Shown piece after piece: positions 1 through 11,800 of a DNA stretch of 64,000 nucleotides. The position numbers were made by a program, and so were the translations under genes. Within the stretch, counting starts at the first letter, position 1. Every line of letters starts with the position of its first letter. Below the pieces are notes generated by a model that was not told the DNA's origin, searched no databases, and saw only the letters and a list, made by a program, of their open reading frames with translations. Source of the stretch: Sipunculus nudus (Eukaryota > Annelida > Sipuncula > Golfingiida > Sipunculidae); the NCBI GenBank assembly GCA_026874595.1, contig CM049313.1:14939508-15003507 (forward strand), given 5' to 3'.

Positions 1-75
1 CGATGAATAATAAATTACAAACAAAGCCTTGCCATGGATCCTTTAAAAAAAAAACAATAATTTTGTTCTCATCAG

Positions 76-269
76 AACAGGCCACACTTTGACATAAACT
101 GCCAGAACCACCTTGGTCACACCGGCCTCACCATGGCGGTCCAGAACGAGGACGAGGACATGGTGGAATATCTGATGAACTTTAAATCAATCGAGGTCAA
201 GAGCGCGGTGCTGCATGCCGTCTCAACAGGGAACGAATATATTGTTAGCATGCTACTTGACAAACTAAG
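76..269 (+). CDS. TRPC exon 1 of window: ankyrin repeat
   Basis: Encodes [20 protein letters not shown] and the following helix pair, an ankyrin repeat of the TRPC N-terminal domain. The exon ends CTAAG|gtaaga in phase 2. The acceptor could be the AG at 74-75 or the one at 79-80. The previous exon is outside the window, so the incoming phase cannot be checked. Confidence 0.8.
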
Positions 270-2585
270 GTAAGAACGATAGTCCGTCAACCCTTTCTTC
301 CGACAACCCATTGTTCCTACAGCCTATTAGTCTGAAGAAATGTTGAAAATCCTGATGCAAGATTTTTATGTAGCCTAGAGTAAATATATACCAATACGAA
401 AGCCCTCAGCAAGGTTCGCTAACAAACAATATCAGTTTGTATGTGTGCTCTGGCGACTTTCCTGTGGACTGGTTTCTCTAGTTTTCTGTGAAGTATACTT
501 GATGACAGGAAACTCTATCACTACTAAATTTCTTTTGGTTTGGTGGAAAGTCTACGGTGGCTCGTGTGGGACACACAGCATTTTATTTTTATCTCGTTCC
601 GTAGCAACAGTGTTTCGTTCCCCCGAGATAGTAAAAGTCTGAATAATTGAAGTAATTGTCTTGAATATCAATATTCATGATTCGATTTTGAGTGTAATTC
701 TTTATTATGGTATTCCAACTGCGTAATACATGTTTCACATATACGGGCTGCCTATTAATCCCAATTTATTGTTTTCTATAAATTTTACTGAAAAACACAC
801 GACCACATCAAATAAAATATCATAATCTCCACTTTAATCACGGTTTGATTTAGTACAGGTATTCACTCGCTTAAGGTTTTTTGATATTGTATAATTCATA
901 TATTAGTGCACAGAAGGTTTTTATTTTTTAAATGACAATGGTGCATGAATGACCAGCCTTTGTATTTTCCTTTTCAGTGAAACAGAGGACGTGGAAACTG
1001 CCTTTGAACCAACTGACGAGAGCGCCATGTATGAAGTAACTCCGCTTGTGCTGGCAGCCCAGTTAGACATTTTCGAACTGGTCAAACTTTTCCTGTCCAA
1101 GGGGCATTTTATCATACGGCCCCATCATCCACACTGTGAGCAGACATGTTTTACCATAAACTGTAGCCAAGTTTAAAGCCAGCTATGCACGGGCCTTATT
1201 TGTAGGAATTATGTGATTTCCGGTTATCTCTGCGTACATATTAATGAAATTTAGGTAAATCCTCCTAAAAAAATGTTCTCATAATGCCTCATTGATGGAT
1301 GTATGACTTTGTTCATCTACAAGCTGTAGTAAATACTATAGATGCAGCCATAGTGACAAACAGATGGACTATGTAACTGAAGGTGGTTGGTTACATTTGT
1401 GTGGGAGTTGAAAGGTCACTAGTTGCCAAACGCCCTTTGCAAAACGTTGGTTAGTCAGACTTGCTGTCAGATATCCTTGTTTAATGTGTTTGAATTATTT
1501 TTGCAGTTTCCCTTTATGTTAAAAACGTGTGGGTACGAACAATATAAACAGCCTGTGTACCATGGAAACGGCGTTTTCTGGACTGTTTCTATGAACGGTT
1601 CAAGGGATTAGATCTACTTACTCTGCATCATATATCGAAATAGGTCACTTCAATAAAAAACACCCGAAGAAAAACTTGGAAATAAATTGAAACGGCTACC
1701 GTACTTTCGTGATGCACAGAGAGTCATCAATTCAGTCATACCGTTTGATTTATGAACCATCAGACAAATGTACTTATCCATTTGAACAGCTTACCGAACA
1801 TATTTCAAAGATACGTTCAATATCCAATAATATGTATTTTAGAGTTTGAAAAGAAATCCACGATAAAAATAATTATTTTAATGTGTCGTTTTTTATGTTT
1901 TATGAAGCGTGCCCATAATGTTTTCAGTGATAAATGAATAACTAACCTCGATAGAAATCTCTTAACAAAATACAGAAACCTAGGAGTCGCACAGTAAGAA
2001 TAATGAGTAATGTTTTCAATCATGAGAGAAGTACCAGTGATCTACGAACTGTTCTTGAAACAAGCTAGGAATAGAGAGACGAGCTGACATGACTTGCATC
2101 TTGTTATATAAAAGCATTTACAGCCAGTGCCCATCTTATTTGTTAAAGCGCTTGAGCACAGATATGCACGGTTACGCAACATGGGAAAACGCAACTGGAG
2201 CATTTGTCTGTGCCTAAAGCACGAATAGAATATTTTAGAAACTCTGCCATATATCATGGCCCCCTACTATGGAATAGGTTACCAGCTGATGTGAAGAATG
2301 TGCCCCCTCTTAACAGTTTTATGAAAAGCATAAAAGAATATGTCATATCTTTAAACACGGGATTAATGAGGTTTCTAACTTAATTCTAAAATGTCACCAT
2401 TGTATTTTTATTGCATTGTATTTTTTTATATCAGGGGCTTGTGGAAGACCAGACACAGTGTGAGCAAGTCACCCTGAATAAAGATTTCTTAATAAATAAA
2501 TAAATAAGTCTTCACACAGACAGCTGCTTTCCTTAGGTAAATGAGGGAAGTATGAAACCCCCCCCCCCCCCCACCCCCCACCCTC

Positions 2586-2616
<31 letters not shown>

Positions 2617-5600
2617 CATGCTATATGCTGCTTTTTTCATATTTCTATCCATTAGGTACATGTAAACTAGTGTGCATGAAGAAGAAGAATCCTGAGTGTT
2701 TAGAGGTGTCACGTGGTAGACTGAACTTGTACCGCGCCCTGAGTGGTCCCTCTTACATCGCCCAGTCATCCGGCGACCCCATCTTGACCTGCTTCATGCT
2801 CAGCCAGGAACTGAAGGACTGTGCGGAGTCCGAAAGAGAATTCCAGGTTGGCCAGAGTTTTTGTTACCTTAAGTCAGGAGGGTATGCGTTCACTCCCGTT
2901 TGTGTGTTTGTTCAAACATACCTCATGCATGCAACTATGAACAGAATCTCATGAAATTTTCGAGGAAAGATTAAGGGAAAGGGACAAGGAAGAATCGAAT
3001 AGATTTTGGTGTGGATCATCCTCATGATCGGGCCCAGGGAGACTTCCAGGAATAATGAACCTTGTAATAGATGCCGAATAGGTGGATGCAAACATGGGTT
3101 AGGGAACTTCTGCACAAAAGATTCTGGGAGTATGGGCCGAATATGAGAATGCAAACACGTTTCTGGCAGGATCCCAGACCAGAAGGAATCATTCCTGAGA
3201 ATGCACATTTTGGTTATTTTTTAGATTGCTTAAGGTTTAATTTCAAATTGTACTATTAAATATTTATATTATATAGATTGATTGTACACACTCTTATATA
3301 TCCTTTGTTTATTACATATTTCTTGAGTTTTAATGACGACCATGATGTTGTGACCTTTGTTGTCATATATATGTGTGTGTAGGTATGTGTCTGTGTAGGG
3401 GTGGATGTGTATTTGAAGCTAAACTCTATCACTCATTTTGTTATAGACATTGGTCATAAAGTATAATATACACATTATCGTACACTGAATAATGCAGAGA
3501 TCGCTGTTCCTTTGTAGAAAGAATACCTAGAACTGTCAAAGAAAACGTCACAATTCGCCACCGAGCTGCTTGAACAATGCCATACGAGTGAAGAGGTCGA
3601 GTGTCTCCTGGAGCAAAGGAAAGGCAAGGGAGGAAAACAGACTGGTGACGGGACATATCCCAGGGTCCTCCTGGCGTTAGAGACGGAGCAAAAAAAGGTG
3701 CGAATATTTTCAGTCCACATGGGCACTGTTGCTTGAATTCTTACATCAGGGGAATCGTCGAAGCAATCTAGAGCATAGGACACGTCCTTTGTGATACACA
3801 CCAATAGGTATCTACTTACGAAGTACTATCTAAAGGCACGACCGTACATCCTTTTTCAAATTATGGGCTTTAAGTTTAACATATTTTATCCTGGCAGCGT
3901 TTACTAGAATTCTTGAGATGAATGAAATTAATTATTTACCCATCATGTGACCGCGCAAGCTGTGTTACCCATGCCCGTCGAGAGTTGAATGGTGTTAAGT
4001 TCTTGCGAACATTCGAATATCGTTTCCCCCGTATGACCCGTGACGTGAGCAAAGACACATACGAGATGCTCAGAGAATATTGTACTGCCCTTATTGCTGT
4101 TTTTTTCACCCACAGTTTATGGCTCACTGCTGGTTTGTTTCACCCACACTTTGTGGCCAACTGTTGATTTGTTTCACCCACAGTTTATGGCTTACTGCTT
4201 GTTTGTTTCATCTACATTTTGTGACTCACTGCTTGTTTGTTTCATCCAAATTTTTTGGCTAACGGTTTGTTTTGTCCACAGTTTGTGGCCAACTGTTGGT
4301 TTGTTTTGTCCATAGTTTGTGGCTAACTGTTGGTTTGTTTTGTCCATAGTTTGTTGCTCATCCAAACGTCCAGCAGGTCCTACGGTCTGCCTGGCTCCAG
4401 GACTGGCACAACTGGAAACGGCTGAACCTCTTGGAGAAGCTGGTCCTGGTGGTCCCGCGGATCCTATTCCTGCCTGTCATAGCGTTCTTGTACCTGGTGC
4501 TACCGGGTATCAAGTTCACGGAGACATGGCGGACACCCATCAACAAGTTCATGAGTTTTGCTGCGTCCTATGTGACTTTTCTAGTGTTGCTCTTTGTCGA
4601 GAACCAACTGGACTCCAAGCGATCAGTTAGAGGTCCGCCACGGACAGGTAAGAAGAATTGTCTATGTCATGTACAAACATTGTAATTTCTTTATTTTCAA
4701 ATTTAAAAATTGAATATCAGAATGGCTAATTCGCTATTTGATTTGCATATCCCTGTTATCTCTTCACAGGTCTTGAGTGGGTGATCATCTTGTACATCGC
4801 CGGTTATACGTGGCAGGAGATGAAGCAAGTCTGGGCTGATGGGTTTACGTCTTATCTCAGACAAGGCTGGAACAAGTAAGTATACCGGGCAGTGATTTGG
4901 TTTAGTATCTTATCTCAGACAAGGCTTGAACAAGTAAGTAATCCGGGCAGTGATATGGTTTAATATCTTATCTCAGACACGGCTGGAACAAGTAAGTATA
5001 CCAGGCAGTGATATGGTTTAATATCATATCTCAGACAAGGCTGGAACAAGTCAGTAATCCGGACAGTGATATGGTTTGATATCATATCTCAGACAAGGCT
5101 GGAACAAGTAAGTATACCGGACAGTGATATGGTTGATATTATATCTCAGACACGGCTGGAACAAGTAAGTATACCGGGCAGTGATATGGTTGATATTATG
5201 TCTCAGACACGGCTGGAACAAGTAAGTAACCCGGCCAGTGATATGGTTTAATATCATATCTCAGACAAGGCTGGAACAAGTAAGTAATCCGGCCAGTGAT
5301 ATGGTTTAATATCATATCTCATACAGGTTGGAACAAGTAAGTAATCCGGGCATTGATATGGTTTAATACCATATCTCAGACAAGGCTGGAAAAAGTAAGA
5401 ATACAGGGGCGATGCAAGATTTATGAAAAGAAGGGGTCAAACCCAGGAGGACATGGCAAAACCTAAAAAAAGGTATGCAATAAGGGGGGTCTAGGCCGCA
5501 AAAAATTAGTCTGAAATCTTTAAAAAAAAGGGGGGGGGGGTTCCGACCCCCTGGACCATTCCCCTTGACCCGCTTCTGGTATACCGGGCAGTGATATGGT

Positions 5601-8600
5601 TTAATATTTTATCTGGTAATCACAGACAAGGTTGGACCAAGTGAGTATACCGGGCAGTGACATGGAATGAAAGCTCATTAGTGACGTGGTCGAGACGGAG
5701 TCAATGATCAGGGATTTTGCGGGTTTTTGAAATCTGAAAAGTCATGGAATTTATAATATAAAATTTAAGGCCTTGAAGGTCCATGAAACCTCCATAAATC
5801 TACATCTTTCTGGTATGCTTAACAGGCTTTCAATCACAAAATGGTCCCATCATTGATAATTGCGAAAACTCCTTGAAAATCCTGGAAAAGCTCTGAAATT
5901 AAATTTGGCTTGAAGTGAGGAAACCCTGTTGGATCAGAAACAGAGACAAGGACCAAGTATAATTATTGGGTCACATGTGAACTCATGCCTAAGAAAGATT
6001 GGTGATGTCAACTACAATCCTTTTCGCATATTGTCCATTTGTGCGTCTTTCTAAGCAATACTAGCATATATCTCAGGAGTGGTTCAACGTTTATGGCTTA
6101 AATTGGCATTTTCATAGATCTTGGATACTTTCGTACTTAAGACTTGTGGCGCTATCTGCGATCGTTGTCACTTGGGGTCCATCCGTGCGTTTACTTTTGG
6201 TTAAAATCACTCTTATCTTAGGAGTGGTTCAATGTATCGGCCTGAAATTTGGCGGTCGATCCATCAGGAGGCGCCACCTATTGTCACGTATTCGTAGAAT
6301 ACATCCATGCATTTGTCTCCGGAGACCGAGTGGTTCGACTGTTCGGCCTGAAAGTTTGCATGTCCCAACATCTTTTGTAGCATTCTCGTACACAAGATTT
6401 GTGGTCCAACCTACAATCACCTATTCGTACAATACATCCACGCATTTATCGCAGGAATGTTTTTGTGTGTAATCCTGAAAATTTGCAAGATCTTAGATCT
6501 TGGACTGGTTTATCCTGCATACAAGCTTTATGGCACTACTTGTAATCAATTCCATCTGGGCATCTCTGATCTCATAATTCGGAGGGGTGGCACGTCAGAA
6601 GATATTGCATCCCTCACTTTATTCAATCCTCTGTCCATCAGCGGAGACTTGTGGTCGCTTGTCGACTGCCCACATTCTAGTTAAAGCCACGCTTTTGTAA
6701 TGATTATTCACATTCATGTAATGCTGGCGGTTTTGTCATTACAGTTACGCATTTTTATTCTGATTCCCATTCTGATTTATGAACATGTTTTGTCAATGGT
6801 CTTGTAAGTTATGTTTTGCAATTAAGATCGTGTATTGTGTTCAGAAGGTAAAGAAAGGTCTACATGGCCCCTGGACTAACTCGGCAAGATCTTGTTTTGC
6901 CGGTGTTTTTTTTTTTTATGATTTATGTAATTGTTAATATCTTGAATTAAATGATATCGGTCATGTTAAATGTACAGGTACGACATCGTGATGCTGCTGG
7001 TGTTCCTCCTGACGTTCAGCTGCTGGTTCTGGGCTTACATCGACGTGCAGTTGAACGATCACGAGTATCTACCTCGGAAACTATGGCATCAGTATGACCC
7101 CGCGCTGATCGGTGAAGCCTTGTTCTCTGTGGCAACTATCCTTGCATTCGGCCGAACGATGAACTTCTTCCAGATCGGTAATAGCCTGGGGCCTCTACAG
7201 GTGAACATTGAAATATTTGTTAAATCTCCAACATAGGCCTGGCAAAGGTAAATGACCGAAAAAAAAAGATTAAGTGCTCTGAAAAAATAGAGAAGACTTC
7301 TTCGGAATAAAGAGTGAAAAAAAAAAAGTAAAATAAGCGTCCATTCCCTATTTTGTATCACGGACTGAATAAAGATGTGCTTTACATACTAAAAATGTAT
7401 ATTTATACGTGTATATCGTTCCCAAAGTCAGAAACATACAAGGGGCACATCCCCCTGCATGAAGATGAGGGCGTTTTCTTCATGTTGTGACACATGCCGG
7501 ACATTTCCACACATAAGAATTGCGATATTGTCCTATTCTTGTTCTAACTGGACTGTAAAAGCGAAGAGAAATAGTATATATCAGAATTCTGTCACTGAAA
7601 AAAAAGGAGGGAAAAGGGTGCTGTCGAAAACTATGAGTGAAAAAAGAGCAATTATTGTCATTTTTTTAGGAAATCCTAGAAAAAAAGAGTGATTTGGCAG
7701 GCCTGCAACATCGCGTTTGCTGGTGGCCTCAACTTTCCCCCACCCTCTCCACACATGCACACACACACACACACACACACGTTGTTTCCCAAGCTGTCAG
7801 GCAAAGGGAGGAGAGGAGTTTGTGAGGCCATCAATGTCCATTTCCTTTATTTCCATCTTTAAACTCTCATGGATGATGAACATCAGTGCTTTAACTATAT
7901 TGTGTCAATATTTAACATTTTCCAGTTCAAATTTCCATTGTATCGGTGTTTCGTTAGTATTCTACAAAACATTTGCCGATGTGGATCAGCATCATGTTTG
8001 TTTTTTGTGTTTTTTTTTTTTTTTTGTAAAGGGGGTATATTAATAATAAAAATATGCCAAATGCTATAGTTTTTTTTTTTTAATTTTTAAAGTAATATAA
8101 ATCAGCTATTATATCACGAAAAGTTTTGATAATAAATGCAGGTGTTCGCTGGGTACTTTTTCTGTGTCTATCTACTACATGTTCCGGGACTTGAATCCAA
8201 TTTATATTATGGTATTTAAATACAGATGTCTGTCAGTTACATGTCCCACGATATACATTATCTTATTTGTCTGCAGGTGTCGATCAGTTACATGTTCCGG
8301 GATATGGGTCGGTTCCTCATCATCTTCTTCATCGTGCTGTTTTCCTTTGCCACTGGTCTGAACAAACTTTACCACTCCTACCATGGTATGGTCCGCACAG
8401 ACTCTGAGGGCGAGGTCCGCACCATGTCAGAATCCTTCACTACGTGAGTATCTATAATCCGTGGTCTTGGGGTTGAGTGGTATGGGTGCAATGAAGACTC
8501 CATGGTAACGTGCATGCATGTTCCAAGTCGTGAGAGCATTGTGATTACCTGGATTAGCAGGGGCGGTCCAGAATTTTGGAAAGGGGAGGGGCCAGTCCAG

Positions 8601-8808
8601 GAGGACTGTAAAGAAATAAAAAAAAATGGGTGTCTGGTCCGGAAAGGACCAAAAACCCAAATTTTCAGGTGGTGATTATAGGCTGTTTACCTGTACCAAT
8701 TGAGTGCAGTCTGTCAATGTTTCACAAAAGTGGCAATTTATTGGCGATTATTTTTGTTTCTGCTGTTTTGTCAATTTTTTACAAAATCACTGGTTATATG
8801 GATAATCG

Positions 8809-8890
<82 letters not shown>

Positions 8891-11800
8891 ATCTGCCACT
8901 GGTGTGTGAGTTTATTAAATAGAATTTCACTGTTATGGCTCCCTTATTTCTGACCACTTCTAACCAAAATGAAACAATACCTAAATACTGCATATACATG
9001 GCGGTTCTGGGGATCGGAACTGAAGGTCGCGGTGTCGGGATTCATGGAGCTAGTGCACTATGTATTATGGAAATTTCAAGTACGTTAACAGTACTTTCTT
9101 TCTGTGTCATCTGTTGAAGTGCTCTCAGGACAAGTGTCAAACATTCTGCAATTTGAATATCTTTATTGTTAATCACTTTCTCAAAAGACAACTTTTCATA
9201 ATCGATGGCAAGGGTCCAAAGACCATATTCAGTTTTTTTTTTTTCTCAAAAGCAAGCAAATTTATTTATTTGATCAAATATCCTGATAATTAAGATGTTG
9301 TTCTGCACACTTTTACAGATTCCGGGAGACCATCAAGACACTTTTCTGGGCAATTTTTGCGATGGTTGATTACAATGCTACAGACATCATAATAGAGGAA
9401 CAACGGCAAACCGTCGGCAATGACACCGTGAGAGTTATCAATAAGCACCGCTTGACTCAAGGCTTGGGACACATTCTGTTTGGCATCTACCACATTGCTA
9501 CCATCGTTGTCCTCCTCAACCTGCTTATCGCTATGATGTCTACTTCATTCATGAATGTAGAGGTGTGTACATTGCTTCAGTGTTCAGTAAGAACCCTCGG
9601 GATGAGTGACAAAATGCAAGATGTTTGTGACACATTCCTGACTGATAAAAGTGATATTGCTGAGGCATGAAAAATAATTCACGTTAAGTGTATCACATTT
9701 ATGGAATTAATGCCGTATGCAAACTTTTATGAATTGTCCTATAGTATTGCTTCTTGAAACTATTTATCATTTAAGAATTTAAATAAAAAGCCGTTATTCA
9801 GTCACTGTGCTTTTAATAAATGTGTCTAAATTTCTGGAGAGATAGGCTGGCCGATTTTTTTTTTTAATCTTAGATGGTGAGAGGGGTCTTTTTCTGAGCA
9901 TCATGCACGTTATTATATATGTTATATATTTTATGAAAGATTACTGTGTATTGGCATGAACACTTTACAAGACACTTTCAAATGTCATAAAATTGGTTAA
10001 TGTAGCCCTTTATGTATGTGAAAAACAGAGTCGTTAAGGATCCGTCCTGGATGAAAAATAAAGAAAACCTGTACCTGACGTACACTGCACCATGGCAACA
10101 GCTCAGATGTCAGCTTAATATATACATAACTTTCACCAGAATTATTACAATAACTACTAAGTAAATATATTTCTAAATTAAAAGTCTTTTAGGCAATGAT
10201 GTAGGCTTCAAATTCCTATTGAAACCACCGCTAGTTATCAATATCCTGGAAATGCATGCATGTACTTCTAAGCCGTTTCCAAATGATATAATCAATTGCA
10301 GAACCAATTAGAATAAATGTATTCTTTAATATAGGGTATTTTATCTCTTGTTAATACAAACAAAGGTGTGATTCCAAGTTATATATCCTCCACCCTGTAT
10401 CCCCTTTGTGAGAGTCTGATTTAATCGGGATATGTGTTTTTGTTGTGTATTTCAGAATAATGAGGACATGGAGTGGAAATTCGTTCGAACACAGGTTTGG
10501 ATATCGTACTTTGGTAACGATGGCACCCTCCCGCCGCCCTACAACCTAATCCCCAGTCCTAAGTCCTTCTACCGTCTCATCCGGTGGATCTTCAAGTTTA
10601 TCATCGCATCCGATGAGGCCAAGTATTCACAGTCGGTAAGCTCCCGCATATGCTGTTGCAGATTAAGGAGGGGAGGGAGATACGGGAGCGTGGGGGGACT
10701 TATTAATTATGCAAATACAACATACAAGACGGAAAAATATTTTTTTATTTATTAAAATCATCTACTAAGCATTATAGGAAGTTTATTTTTGTTATTGATA
10801 GTTTTCATCAATAACAAAGTACTTCCGATATAGCTAGTATCAATCGGAGCAAAAAATCCCTGCGCATTTTGTACTTCTGTCTCTTTGATGACAAGTGTCT
10901 CTCATAACATTGGAAAGGAAAACATCTGTCTCCAACATGATCCTTACCAGCACATTTATCAAGTACAGGTACACTAGTTATTAAATATAAATTGCTATAA
11001 TATTCAACCAAAATCTGTGAAAAATTGCATTTCTTTCTAAATATTTATTTATAAGGGTCCGCAATTTATATATATAATTTAGTACACTTGCAAGCTGCAA
11101 GTGACCTAGATTTATCATTTAACTAGGGTCCCATGTGTCTCAACACTCAGCTGAATTTGATTATAAGGATATTTTAATGAGCTTTTTCAAAATGACGCAG
11201 CTGAATTTATCTATAAAGATATTTTTTTTAGCTTTTTACAAATGTCGGTCCTGTAACCTTGACCCTTGACCTTGGAACTTTAAAATCTGAAACTTTCTAT
11301 CTTTGATCTTACATCATTCTGATTTTCATAACATATGATTTGTGCCATGCTAACTGATGGCCGGACAACAAGACGGCGGGGCGGACGCGAACAAAGCGCC
11401 ATTCCTATACCTCAGTTGACTTTTAGTCAGCCGAGCTAAAAACAAACATAAAACTAGACATTTCTTGGCACCGCTGGTGCCATAGTTTCGCCAAACAAAT
11501 GAGGTTTTGTGGTATTTTGTTGATATAATGTGATGTATTTGTATTTTAGCAATGAATGTGAGAAACATTTGTACAAAATAAAGGAATTTAAAGTGAAGGC
11601 AATTGTTATGTAAAAGGTTATGTATAAATAGAAGTATATATTTAATGATGTATTGAGTTGTATATGTATATTTTTCTCCAGACTATGTCTGTCGATACTA
11701 TCAGCATGTTGGGCCAGAAGTGCCCCCCCCCCCCCCCTCCTTTTTTTACACAAAATCCAGATGTTACTTGCTGACCACTGCAAAGTACATTTAAATGTTT

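Noticed and set aside
5051-5257. Minus-strand ORF with repeated [15 protein letters not shown]
   Set aside because: Antisense of the exon 6 donor array.
8630-8999. ORFs with Ile-Tyr repeats on both strands, also at 40323-40537
   Set aside because: They are translations of (TA)n microsatellites.
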